64,000 bases of DNA from Ceratodon purpureus (lineage: Eukaryota; Streptophyta; Bryopsida; Pseudoditrichales; Ditrichaceae). Positions 35,454 to 47,937 of this stretch are shown here, piece by piece. The stretch is taken from NCBI GenBank assembly GCA_014871385.1, contig CM026422.1, positions 9,137,374 through 9,201,373 on the forward strand. The letters run 5' to 3'. The translations under genes were made by a program, and so were the position numbers. The first letter of the stretch is position 1, and every line of letters starts with the position of its first letter. Below the pieces are notes generated by a model, which ran no database searches, was not told the origin of the DNA, and saw only the letters and a program-made list of their open reading frames with translations.

Positions 35454-38254
35454 TGCACTTGCCCAACCAGCTCCAGCTGCACATAAACAGAGCCACAACA
35501 GATGATTCAGTGTATGTAATGCCTCATGCATACTCATGTGAGAGTACTTGAGAATTTATTGAAACCAGACATCAGATATCCGATCAAGGAGCTGCTCTAA
35601 TCCATGTTGCTGGGATGTCAAGAATGCTTTACACCAACAAATATGCAGCTGCTAAAGAAGCTAGTTCTGCATGCAAGAACATTATGGTGAGAAATGCAGT
35701 GCACCTGCAATGCACTTGGGGGAGCTAAGGTTTCAGCTCCTCTTCAGTACTTCAGCAGGAGTGGGGGATACACTGAGATATGAGGCCGGATCCATTGAGT
35801 TTATAGTCGGACACTGAGTTCACATTTTGGCAGTGAAGTCTTCAATTCCCGACCGTGAAGGCTCACCTAGTGCACTAACTAAACCAAGTGGGCCTCCATG
35901 TGCACTCTGTCTGGGTGTAGCTGGCATAGCCTCCTGGCAATTTGATTTGGCCATAAATTGACTTCAGTAAGTTACAGAGTGTAGGACATTAAGTCCACAG
36001 ATTGAAGGGAAAAGGAACCGGTAGAATGTAGTGGAATTTCCATAGTGAACAGCATGATTGTGAACCCAATAGCCTACTTGTCTTAAATTGGTGTTTTGTC
36101 TCCAGCTTGGTGCAAGAAAATATGTGTTGAGCATATTGTGATACGTTATTGTGGAGAAGCTGTACATAAAATTTGCAAATAGAGCATTTTCAATCATTGA
36201 GCTTGATTAATTCGAGGTACTCAGATGTAAACTTCACTTCTGCTGGGCGACTTAATCGGCTTTCCGTAAGTACCTACTTTGGATTAGGAATGATAGTGGA
36301 CTGAATGTCACAATTCCAGCACAAGTCTTTCACTCTGCACTGAAGTCAAGTCACTGGTAGAAAACATGGACTTGTACACTGACCAAGTGCATTCAATTGT
36401 GGCCAACTACACTCAAATGTGACCAAATTCACTCAAATTCACTCAGAATTCCACTTTAGGTTGAGTGTGCAAGTCCTTCTTTCCTCACTACTGAGTGAAT
36501 TGGACTAAACGAGAGGTTAGTACCTGAAGATTTTATACATGCATTGATTCCAAAATTTGGAGCTTTCGTTGAAAGTGATTATCGACATCTGCCTCTTGCA
36601 TATGAAGCACAAGATAGAGATTTCATTTTTTGGAAATGACACAACTGACAATTTATGTAATTGAAAACCGAGTACAATGAGTCTCCAAACATTACTGCAG
36701 TGACCTAGATTGGGATTTGACAGGTCCGACTCTTTTAAGCTGCTAACCTGGACGACACCTAATTGACGTAAGGCACTTTGATGATACAAGAGTGATAGGT
36801 TTAAAGGAGGCAGTAAATCTCCCACCGAACGACTGTCCTGCCCTCAAATGACTCTCACTAGCTCGATAATGCTATTTGCCAGTTTTTGATAATTGTCCAT
36901 TTGATGATCTCTTGGGTTGCACATGAGTGCGAGCCAGCGCAATACCTCATAAAGAAACTCAAATTCAAACAGTCCATGTAACATCATACACATCCATGTG
37001 CATACGTCATAACTATAGTGTTCTTTTCTATTTGCAATATAATCGATTTGGAGTTTTTGCACTACTTGCTGATCCACATCTTGCACGACGTATTTCCTAA
37101 GCCTTGACATATATGATGACCTGGCATGAGTGTTTTATTCTCCTCTCACAAACCCCAAATGATTTCTCTTCCCATTGATCAAATGGGCTATCTAGAAAGT
37201 TAGTCGAGAATTCCGATACAGAGTTCAAACATTGAATATCCGTTTCAACCGACCTTGTCCAGCGGCAGCTCGAGTGTCGAATTCTTCTCCGAACTACCCT
37301 ACTTATGACTACAGCTGCCGAGATAACATAGCCTTGTATTCGGACTCGACCCATCTGTTGTGCTTTTGGAAAATAACTGAAATCCTTTAAATTAAAATAT
37401 TATATTTCCTGCCCTCTCTAAAGCATTATCGTTATCCAATCAGTCATAATGTTGTCCATAGGAACGAGCCAGGTGTTGAAGATCGGCTGAAGAAACAAAA
37501 TCTCATTCTGTTGACATAACTCAATCCTAGATGTAATCCGAGTTGTGCATCTTGTGTGCAGAGGAGGACCAACCCCGGTGCCTCTGAGGTGGGGGTGGTG
37601 GGCATGCAAAAGAAGATGACCACCTTTTTCCAGAGAAGAGCCACTTGGAATGTGTGCTTGCATGGCTAATGCTTCCACGGCCACGTCTTCCTTCCCAACT
37701 GGACACACCTTTCAATATAATGCTCAAGCTCACTCACTCTCCCAACAACAATTCTCAGTCTACCATCACCAGTTCAAATTCAGTACCCATCTCAGCTACA
37801 TCGAGGGACAAGTTTGCTCATCTCGAACATTGTGATTCAATTCAGGTGTGTGCTTGCCTGACGGCTCGAGATCAATTGGGTCTACTCTACAATGTTTCCT
37901 CTCTACGTTGATGACATGCTCTTGTTGATAGTGTAATATGTTAGGGTATATTTACCTTGATCTGCTGCTTAATCTGCAATGTGGGCCTCTGATTAAGACA
38001 TTTATGTCGGCCGTTAGTTGATGCAAGCTTCTGCACTTGTTTTGATTGTGATGAACTTGACGTCGAAGTTAAAGCATTCCGAATGTTCCTAGATTTTGAT
38101 ATGAGTGTGATTTGTGTTCCGAGACCCTTAAAATTGGTGCTTATAGAGACGTGGGAGTGGTGGAGAAACCTAGCACTGGAAACATGTTGATATGTGTTGG
38201 GCTTAGTATTTCCTGTTCTTATTTGGTGCAGGTCGGTAACTAAAGCTTTAGCAA
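35454..38254. other. Spacer between the GDSL cluster and the LEA-like gene
   Basis: No supported gene. Two overlapping minus-strand frames at 36844-37110 and 37097-37354 have ATGs and ordinary composition but no recognised family and no clean splice joining them. An 11-bp direct repeat (ACAAGCCTCAG) occurs three times just inside the neighbouring intron at about 35,103-35,135. The last bases before 38,255 include GGTGCAG/GTCGG, a possible acceptor of a 5' UTR intron for the LEA-like gene. Confidence 0.4.
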
Positions 38255-39191
38255 ATGGCAGCCATGGCCACAATGAACGCTGCATCCACACTGCAGTCTG
38301 CTAACTTGACAACCACCGCAACATCTGTGGCGGCGAGCAGCCTGAGCTCAAGCAGCGTCCGCTTCGGACCTCTTCGACTGACTAGCAACGCCATCGCCAC
38401 CACCAAACCAACCCGAAGCGTCGTCCAGGTCCGCGCTGCGGGAAACCCCGAACGAATCGACAACTTCTTTGACGGGGCGAAATCCGACGCCAGCAAGAAC
38501 CTTAACAACTTCGGCGACGCGGTCGCGCAGAAGGCAGGCGAGGTGCAGGACACCGTCAAGGACGTGGGGCGCGACATGGGCGCCAAGGCGCAGGAGGCTG
38601 TGGACGCTGCAAGCGGTAAGGTGGACGAAGCGGGCGACAAGGCTAGGGAAGTGGGTGACGAAGTGAAGAGCTCCACCAAAGACACCCTCGACTCCGCTAC
38701 AGACAACCGCAGTGGCCAATCCGTCGTGGTACATAAACCTTGATCTCCTCGTTATCCCCATCTCCTCTGTGAAATAGCTCAGATTGCACTTGATTCCGTT
38801 TCCAATTACATGAAAAATTGGTTTACTGACTACATAACTGGCGAGGACGATGAGTGTGGTAAAGCTTGAGCCGGTTTTGGTCATGCAACTTATCTTTTTT
38901 TCAGTGTTTTTTGAGCTTGCACATTAAGAGTTGCATGAGGAAGGCTAGAGTTGTGAATTTCAACCATGAGTTCGCATATTGATACACATGTTCCATATTG
39001 CACAGAGCAGGTTTTGAGCAGGTTTTGAACTGATCTAATTATGTTGTTGCGTTTTGCAGGATAAGGCTGCGAATGCCGCATCGAACGTGGGGGACAATGT
39101 GAAGCAGAACATCGACCAGGGGGCCGGCGCTGCGAAGAATGCTGCGGATGATGCGAGTAAGGATGCCAAGAGGACTGCTGATCGTTTGTAG
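38255..39191 (+). CDS. Plastid-targeted LEA-like (amphipathic helix) protein
   Basis: Two exons, 38255-38728 and 39060-39191, join in phase 0 (CAATCCGTCGTG/GTACAT; TTTGCAG/GATAAG) to 201 residues. The first ~60 residues are rich in Ala, Ser and Thr, lack acidic residues and end in VVQVRAAG, as expected for a chloroplast transit peptide. The remainder is Lys/Asp/Glu/Ala-rich with 11-residue-like helical repeats (AVAQKAGEVQDTVKDVGRDM, AQEAVDAASGKVDEAGDKAR) and continues into exon 2 (DKAANAASNVGDNVKQNIDQ). This is the make-up of group-3 LEA or COR15-like proteins, which are disordered in water and protect membranes or enzymes during drying or freezing. There is no catalytic motif. A polyadenylation-like AATAAA lies near 39,326. 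Function is inferred from composition only. Confidence 0.85.
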
Positions 39192-41425
39192 AGATTAACT
39201 AGAGTTAATTCAGTGGGTCCGGAGTTTGTGTACATGGAGTAGGTTGCAATTGTACAAATTCAATCTAGACGTGACTTTTGTATAATGAGAATCCTGAAGG
39301 GCTGCAGCAACAGCTCCTTCTTTTGAATAAATTTTGACTCTTCGATTAGTCCTCTTTTCTGTGTTGATTGTTTGCAGATTGAACTTATATTATCACATAT
39401 GAAAGCATCCAACTTGACTCATAATCGAATATATCAACTAAGGTAGTAATACCATAAACCGATAGAATAAGGAGTTTTGAGTAATTTGAACTATCATTTT
39501 CTCAGGGAATTATTGCATTATTGCAAGTACATAGACAAATTGAAAATAGAATGATAGAAGTTGTTTTCATAATTTTGTGATGAAAATACAATTTCCTGTA
39601 AATATTGTAGTTGAAAAGTTTGACCACCCCATTTCTTGTGTTGTAAACTTCATAAAGTCTGCTACTGGCATAGGCTCTATTCCAAAAGTAGTTCTACCCA
39701 AAACCGATATAAGATCTCAAGGCTTGCCAGGTAAATCGACGGTTCTCAACAAATCTCAACGCTTATCTAACTGTACCAAAAATCAAGGATCATGATTCAT
39801 GTTGGTATGGTTTTAGCACAAGTCTACGACACAGGTTATGGGGGTCTTGGTTTATGGTATTACTACCTTAGCTCCAAAAGGGTTATTACCACGAGGAAGA
39901 AGGTTACAGTACATAATGAGGACCATGACGAGAGAACAATTTCATCATATTGCATTGTTCATGTCTTGCTAGAGTTAATCCCTGCTAGCCGAAAGGCGGG
40001 TTCTCTCTTTCACTGCATTTGATATTATATGTTTAGCCCGATATTATGAGTATGATATGAGGTGCGAGGAGAGGGATTATCGCTGATAATAGGTTGTAGA
40101 AGTGCCGCACAGCAGAGTGATTATGAAATGCTCCCTGCTACAAGTCGTATTCCCCTTCCTTGTGCTCAATATGTAGTACAGAGTGTCTTCAATAAAATTC
40201 CACATTGATTGTATCTGTTGAGTTATCATAAAATATATCATAATATATTGTGAAGTTGCTGTCCTTAAATATATTGAAGTAACTACTGCATTTGGTGAAG
40301 GATTAAATGTCTTTGAAAATAGCTGAAATCATTTTCTTTTGGAAGGGGAAATTGTAATATTTTTTGCAATTGGTAATAACTATATTTTCTTACACTGTTA
40401 CAAAATAGTTTTTAAGTTCTACATAAACAAGTGACTATTAGATTTATCATTAAAAATCACCTTGAGTATTAAAAAGATATTAATAGTTTTATTTTATTGT
40501 ATTATTGTATTTTATTACATATACTTGGCCTAAATCTGGTAGTTTCCAAATTTAAGGAAAATTGTGGCAACAATGGAACAGATTCACCTAATAACTTAGA
40601 TGAGGAAAGAACTCATGTACCTTCGAAATTATTGGTTCCAAATACTAACTTCAAAATTTCAAGATTTACCTTTAAAACTAGTATATCTATTATCTTTATT
40701 TTCTTTCATAAATTTCATTTCTCAATTTAAAATAATGTCTCAGGACCCATTCTTGATATCCATATGCTCCTCTATATCCAACAAAAATTATTCAAGACCA
40801 ATAAAAATTATTCAAGACCAATAGCATGTCCTTTTAATTAAAATCTACATGGTTCTTATGCCCATCATGTTTACAGATGAGACTTAAAAAAACGGGATTT
40901 CATTTATTACTTGTATAAAGGTCTAGAAAGGTTGATGCCTTTTCGTCACTCAGGAGTATTAAACAAATTAACACCACCTAATGAGACATAAAACTCCATA
41001 CTCCTTGCCTTGAGTAATCATATTTTTTAACAAATTTCAACTCCAAAATTGAGTTTGGCTACAAAATCGCCTAGATTATTCAGTTGAAGGACACATCTGC
41101 TGCATGTAATCATACAGTGGAGAAGATGAGATATAGGCTCAAAAACTGAACAGTACACATTGATTTAACATAAGAGGGTCGTTAAGCTGTTTGCCCACAA
41201 CCAAATGGTTTTCCAAGGAAAATTCAAAACTGAGACCAAGAACCAAGAAAAACAACTGCCGCCAATGGCAAGAACTAAGCAAGAATTAGGTAAGAAATAT
41301 CTCATACGATCATACGATCTCAGCCTGCTCAGCGATCATGGCTGCCATTGAGTAAATTAAGGCCGAGCTAATTTGAATACTGAATTATTGTACATGAATT
41401 TGAACAAAATTGCGACAAATTTTTG
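39192..41425. other. AT-rich spacer
   Basis: No supported gene. Between 39,577 and 40,022 two successive plus-strand frames (72 and 76 codons) are open, the second containing QVYDTGYGGLGLWYY; this is faintly like a dUTPase/dCTP-deaminase motif but too little to call. A 20-bp tandem repeat around AAAAATTATTCAAGACCAAT occurs twice at about 40,784-40,823. Confidence 0.4.
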
Positions 41426-44400
41426 TCAAATGCACAGAGCTCCCATATTAGGTGCAGGAGGGGCCTCTTCGTCGTTTGAATGGTGAAGAATTTTGTTCTT
41501 CTGTCTTCTAATTTTGTTTGAAAAGGTCTCTTCAGCCCTTCACAAAAGCAAACCATCCAGAATCATGTCAGTGCCGAAAGTTACAGTAAATTATCCTTGT
41601 TCACTACAGTATTTGCAAATACACATACTTCCACAGATAACAATGAAAAAAGATGTGACGAAGTTGTAAAAGCAAACCTGGACATATAAGCTAGAGTCAT
41701 CCGGGTTCTGGAGGTGCCACAACAAGACTTGTATTTTCTCTTTGAACCACAAGGGCATGGATTGTTCTTGCCAACGCTCTGCCATGACAGAACCCCAATC
41801 AGCTTCAGCTTAATTCTTCATCACAGTCAGTAGCATTGCACAAAACGAAGAATGAAGAAGCAAGTTCCGGGGAACTAAGAATGACACCTTGAAAGATGCA
41901 GCCGAGTCATTGGGGGTACCAACCCCTAATCCATTATCACTAGCTGTGTGAGAAGACATGAGCGACCTTGCTGACTCAGTTTCATCAGACACGGATGTTC
42001 TGTACGAACTGCCTTGATCACCTGTTCAAGTCGTCCACGGAATTTAGACACCATGCTGCATGAATTATTCAACTCAAACAAGAAATTCTGTTGATGTAAC
42101 TATCACCAAAAGAAGCATGTGAAGAACTTATGACAAATAAGATATGTCATTAAAGTAAGAGAGGCACGCACCACTGGCTGTTGAAGATTCAGGATCACTT
42201 TCGTATGAGCCAGTAGAGCTGGCATCACCACTGGATTCTGCAATCAAATATTCTATAGCAACATCTGAATCCCCACGCACATCACGCAAAACCTGCACGA
42301 GCATTATTGTCGTAAGAGGATGAATTTGGATCAAAGTAGCTGTAAACATGGGAACAGTCTGGCCACGAATGCACATGCAAGATAATGCACTAGAAGATAT
42401 TCGTACTACAAGTTTATCACTATGATATATTCTCATTCCTGTATCTACAAGTGAAATATTTGTTGACGCAGATTATTTGAACTTACCTCTCGAGCTCGAG
42501 TCTCACTTGTGCAACCACTGCATTCCATGACTCGTCTGATTGTTGATTCCTCAAATTGCATGCTTTTCTGTCTTTCGATGCCTTTCATCGGCGGTGGCTG
42601 GGTGGCAGGAGTGGCATCGCCCTTCAAACACAAAACCACTAACCGTGAGCACATTCAGAATGAAGATAATGTGCACCTGGAATGGCACATATAAACAGGA
42701 AATTATCTGCTGCAACATATGCAAGGTCTACAAATTAGTGACAAGCTTGATTTAAGTAAACAAATGACAAAACAATACGACTTATTATAAACTCCAAACG
42801 ATTTCTCCAGCTTTAGTGAGAAGATGACTTAGGAGACTCCATGATCTTCTATAGTATAGAATCTATCATCATTCGCTCATCGTCTTACCTCGATAATGAA
42901 AGGTAGAGCTGGACCAAGTCCAGGATCATCTTGTCTCCGCACACTATTGTAGTGTTCGCCATCATGATATGATCTGCCGCAGGTCACCTCAACGTTATGG
43001 AACTTAGAGCAAACTTGTAGCCTCCAAACTCATTGCACAGCAGTAACACCTTTCCGCGAAGAGTAATCCTCAAAATCTAAAATAGGCGTAGTCTACTCCA
43101 AAATGGTAGACTAACCAACATGCTAGTGTACACTACCGAATGTTTCAGTAAAAAATCTACAGGAATTCGAAAACAAAGAAAAATCAGTATATGTAGCATA
43201 GAAACCTACAGGTGAACGGTCTTCGTATCTGCAGTATTGAAATTTCGAATATGCCACCTTGGTGTCATCAGCTGCAAGCATATTAACCAACGATGACACT
43301 TTACACCTTGAACCCCACCACTTCTCAGTAAAAATCTAGGTCCACCTTTCTAAAGAGGTCAATAACTTCGAAACATGCGAGTCGAAAGATTCAAGAAGGT
43401 AAAAAACTACATCCAGCGAACTACAAGTGGTTCAATCAAGAGAAATAGAGAGGATAGGCGATCCGCAGGTTTACTTACTCATATTCAAAAGGAAATTCTC
43501 GCTAAGTGTTTTACATACCTGATGAATGCAAATGTTTGTCCGAGTGACAAGTGACGTAGCTTGTAACTCCATGTGGCCTGCCCAAGTACATCCCTCACGC
43601 ATGGTCTTGCAATAGTCATCAAAGGGAACTTCATCCTCCACAAATGGCTCGAAATCTTCTCGATGCTCCTATACTCAGAAAAAAGAAATATAATAATCAG
43701 ATTTATACACATCAGAGAGCTGTCTAAATAGGCAATTGCATACGTTGAAAGTCACCATTACTTGATCACGTATAGCACTCACCTGTAGGTAATCCACGAC
43801 CATTTGCCGGTACTTAGTATGCTGCTCCTCATTCCCCTCTAACTGATCAGCAACAGCTCTGACAAACACATACTCGGTTCATTAATCCCGTGGACCTCCT
43901 CACCAATTCTAATCAACGGCAATACCCAGTAACACCTACTCCATAAACTCTTCAAGCCATATACCAAGTATCAACTTGTGTCAAGTTACAAAGAGCATAA
44001 CTCGTCCTAGTAACTAAACATATAAATGTACCTGAAAAAGCAGTTACCGTCAGCTGTGACGGGAACAACTTTGAGACCCAACAGGCCTAGTTGTTGATTC
44101 AGATTTGCAATCTCCTTAGACTTATCCTGCACACCAGAGAACAACATTAACGTGTAATAAATTTAGAAGCTTGGTACAACTCAGGTGCCTCCCATGTTCA
44201 GCAAATCTAAGTATTAAATAGCTCAAATTTTAAAATAATCAAACTCCCTGTTGTTTCAAAGTAGGGTTTCTATAACGAGCATCTATTGAACCATGAACCC
44301 TAATTCACTAAGGCCTGTAATCTGATAGTGATGAGCTGAATTAAAGACAATTAAACAGACGATAAAATTCCAAACATTAGGTCCAGCTAGAAAGGTTACA

Positions 44401-44677
44401 TGTTCCACCAAATATCTTACCACTACAGCTGATCGTGTGGAATGGGGACAAAACTATCAGATGTATTCGTAGAAATCTATTATTTTACGGACAGACATCT
44501 CTCAAGTTTAATCAACTGAATGCAAACGTAAAGAGAAACTTGACACTACTACCCATGACTCCACAAACTTGTGCAATAAGTGTAATCAACAAGAAATTCA
44601 ACAGAGCGAGAACCCGCAAATTGAAATACCTTGTGTCGGTGAACTTTCATCCTCAAGCCTGTCCGTTTCTGGCCCAT
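41426..44677 (-). CDS. OTU-domain deubiquitinase with SEC-C motif (OTU7/OTUD3-like)
   Basis: Eleven exons in phase (44630-44677, 44032-44126, 43783-43858, 43519-43668, 43210-43271, 42889-42973, 42487-42621, 42172-42292, 41888-42021, 41678-41778, 41426-41537) give 372 residues. The OTU cysteine-protease domain covers about residues 30-156: PVTADGNCFFRAVADQLEGN carries D42 and C45, and SYHDGEHYNSVR carries the catalytic His (H151). A UBA-like helical segment follows (IRRVMECSGCTSETRAREVL...VAIEYLIAE), then a Ser/acidic linker, then a SEC-C zinc motif (PCPCGSKRKYKSCCG, about 309-323), and a conserved end (PNMGALCI). This order equals that of Arabidopsis OTU7 and distinguishes it from other OTU clades. 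It should cleave ubiquitin from substrates in cytosol or nucleus. The start is the ATG at 44677; exon 1 encodes only 16 basic residues. Confidence 0.93.
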
Positions 44678-46112
44678 CGCAGATCGGAATCAATCTTCTA
44701 ACCGCAAAGGGGGCGACCACTCTCGCTGACCACTCTTGAACAAAAATCTGCTGTAATCAAAGACCCAAACTACATGCGATTCCAGAAAACCTCGAACTCC
44801 ACCTGATCTCCTTCTGTAACATGTACTCCCCCTCTCTCCCCCTCACACCACCATGAATACCTTCTCCTCCATCAGTCTCCCAACCCGCCTCCACAAACCA
44901 TACCCCTCTCCCACCACCGCCTCCACCGCCCTTCGCCCAACCCAAATCAGCACACGCTTGACGTAAATTATCCGAACCAAATCTCACTCAGTCCGACGAA
45001 GCAACCTCCTCATGACATAGAATGAATCAATCAGTTGAACCCAAATGGTGGTGATACTCTCCAGGTATGACAGTTGCTATCCTGGCAGTGAATTGAGCAA
45101 TTTTCAGACAGTGCAGTGCAAATTAGTGTGTACTTTCCACTAAGATAGTACTGCTGGCGCTTCCTTCAATTCCTGCGGAGCCTCCACCAAGGCAGCGCAA
45201 GTTCATTATCAGCTGCGCAAGATACACATCTCAGCGTGCTCTTGGGAACTGTATCGATCAGTCGCACGGGGACCGGTGGCCGCTTCTCTGAGACGTCGAC
45301 AGGTGGATGATTCGAAGTGGTGAACATATGATCTCGTTTCTGAATCGTTTGTTCTGCCACGATGGCAAGGTGGAGTGCCACGTCAGGATCCCTTGTTGAG
45401 CTTGTTCTGGTAATGGGCACACGAGTCTCACCTGTTTTAACGCATGCGTATCCAATGCGGTAGGAGGTAGGGGTTTAATCATTTGATACTCCGGCCTTAT
45501 TGGGGAAAAAGCTTGTCCTCTGTCTGGTCATTTCGCAAGAGTATAATGTAGTTAATCAACAAGGTCGGTTCAACGATGAGTTCTCTAAACTTGGAGCTAC
45601 TAGAAATCGTCATATAGGTATTCTTGGAGTTCCATTTATCAAGAGAGATATCAGGTGTCATACATGAACATTTGCGTTCTGTAGCTAAACGGAGGAGATT
45701 TGACTGATAATAGAGGGCGTTTTCTCATTGCACATGCGTTGAAAAACCCCCAGAATTAAGTCCGAGAGGAAGTGCCGATTTACTTCTGCGAATGTTGATA
45801 TTGATGTAAGTGTGAATGTGCATTCACCATATAATCAAATCTCAAAGCTTGTTTTCCAACTAGAGTGAACATTTTAAAACCAAATAAATGCTGAGTGCTC
45901 TCAAGCAAACTGGAGCTGTTCTCACTTGAGGATGGACTAGGACAGTTCCATTGTGAGTCAAAATTGCGCAACTTCTACGTCTAACACTAGCGTATGTACA
46001 TACATTGAGATCAGAACCGGAGGTACCAGTTGTGATACAACTTTGAAGATCAAGCCGGCTGGACAAGTGGGAATCACTTGCTACTTGAGTCTTGTATGCC
46101 AGCACTCATGAG
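44678..46112. other. Spacer between OTU and HMGB genes
   Basis: The part next to 44,678 is the likely 5' UTR/promoter of the OTU gene, with C/T-rich plus strand around 44,820-44,940. Minus-strand open frames at 45166-45482 are short and unrecognised. The part next to 46,112 should be the 3' UTR of the HMGB gene. Confidence 0.45.
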
Positions 46113-47937
46113 TCACTCGTCTTCGACATCGGCTTCCTGTCAAAAGCAACACAATAAGTTCAGAAGGCATGTGACAAATTCCAGCATCTAGAGACTGAAA
46201 AATATCCAGGACCAGAATTCAGAAAGAATGTAAATCTAATCCAGGGGACACACCTCATCATCATCTTCAGCAGCGTCTTCGGACACCTCTCCATCATCCT
46301 GTCAGGAAGCCGAAACTATGTTATTTTACTCATTCGAAGGTACGCAAAGTTCCGTCAAATATTCATACTAATTGATTAAAGCACAAACGAGCGGTCACGC
46401 ATGACTGACCTTTGAGTCCTTATTCTTGTAGTCTATCATGGCTTGATCGTAAGTAGCCTTCCTGGATTCAGCTTCTTTGTTGTACACAGCCTTCTCCTGC
46501 AATTCCAAGAAATTTAAGTCGTTAGCCAGACACAAGAATCTCGTGATTCCAAATGGATTAAGGTTCACAAAAATTTGACTCGTGATTCAAGACAGTTATA
46601 AGGATAGAAAATAACCTCTTCTGACATCTGCTTCCACTTTTCACCGCCCGCCTTGCCGACCTGCGTAAGCAATCATAAATGCAGTTAGTGGCGAGACACT
46701 CCTTGAACTGAATATACACTTGCATAAAGATAAAACTGGTAACTGCTATCGAAGGTAGAGAATGCCACTTACAACTGCCACTCCTTTTGCGTTAGGATTA
46801 GCATCCTTGTACTCCTTCCGGAAAGTTTCCCTTCAAATACCAAACGACAGAAATACATTTCAGGTGATAGTGCAGTTGGAATATATAATATAATTAAATT
46901 TGCCAGGGCAAAATGCAGTATCTAGCCAAGCAAAAACACGATGCGACGGCTCGCAAAGCAAGGCGTTCCCGAAACACTCAGGCGATAAACCACTCACATG
47001 AAGACGAAGAAGCCGGACGCTGGTCGCTTTGGTGCGTTAGGATCCTTCCCCTTGGCCTTCTTCGTCTTCTTAACGGCTGCCTTGGGGTCTGTTTTGCGCT
47101 TCGTTCCCTTTCTGCACATAATAAGTCAAGATGTCGAAATAAGGCTTCTGAGATGCGGAGAAGTTACGAAACTAGCATACGGTCCAGAGCACAAAATAGG
47201 AACTACACTACATTTGAAGAAGCTAGTCTGAATAAGAAAGCCCCTCGGGAGTTAGACTTCAATAAGCAAGGATATACTTCCAGGAAGCATGTCGTCAGAG
47301 GACAAATGTCAGGACGCACACAGCCTACACATACTTCCTGTCTTTAAGACAAGGCAAAAGAACAGGTTCAGGGGGGAATTTAGGGCAAAAGGACATACGT
47401 TGAATCATCGCCCTTTTTCACGGCGTGCTTCGCCATCTTGGCGGAGTCGTCGTTCTTCTTCACGGCTTGCTTCGTCATCTTGGCTGTTGTACAAACAAGT
47501 GGAAGTTAGGTTTCACATGCTTGTTCAACATAGGACTGCAAAACAGCCAAGTCCAGCTAAAGCTAAACGGTAAGGCTGTTGACGATTGAGATACTCGCAA
47601 GACAAAAAGATGTCAGAATTAAGCTCACGTACATATCAAGGCTTTTGTCTTCCGCTCTTGTTCGCAGTCGTGACTCTCAACTCTTGCAACTGCAATGTCC
47701 GTGTCGCACTTGCCACTGCAACAACAATGAAAGTGTATTAGTGTATGCCAAACACTCATAGACTTATTTACTCATGAACAGTTGCCTCTCTGGCTTCCGC
47801 ACACAGAAGAGATAATGGAATTACCAGCGTGTAAATCCGCTTCCGCTAGCACTGCGCTTCAAGTCGCTAGGATCCACAGACACCCGTTTCAGGGCGTTCT
47901 GTGGATTCGCCTGCGTTATTGCCGCAGCCTTTGCCAT
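46113..47937 (-). CDS. HMGB-type chromatin protein with N-terminal Cys/His motif (HMGB13/14-like)
   Basis: Nine exons in phase (47825-47937, 47633-47715, 47399-47483, 46998-47111, 46773-46830, 46616-46660, 46410-46496, 46254-46298, 46113-46136) encode 217 residues. Residues 1-92 include a small motif FTRCGKCD...VESHDC with C38, C41, H53 and C55, a possible zinc knuckle of the kind found in Arabidopsis HMGB13/14-like proteins. A Lys-rich stretch (KRKTDPKAAVKKTKKAKGK) precedes one HMG box, about residues 117-195 (DPNAPKRPASGFFVFMETFR, GGEKWKQMSEEEKAVYNKEA). The tail is acidic (EDAAEDDDEEADVEDE). HMGB proteins bend DNA and sit on chromatin in the nucleus. Exon 3 holds a small internal duplication (KQAVKKNDDSAK / KHAVKKGDDSTK). 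An ATG in exon 3 could start a shorter form with only the HMG part; phase continuity across the first introns supports the long form. Confidence 0.9.

Noticed and set aside
36844..37354. Two overlapping minus-strand ORFs as a possible two-exon gene
   Set aside because: Frames overlap by a few bases and no intron of plausible size joins them in phase; no known family.
39577..40022. Possible dUTPase/dCTP-deaminase-like relic (QVYDTGYGGLGLWYY)
   Set aside because: Only one short motif resembles the family; the two frames are not convincingly continuous and no second motif was found.
45166..45482. Minus-strand ORFs between OTU and HMGB genes
   Set aside because: Short, overlapping, no similarity and no splice partners.
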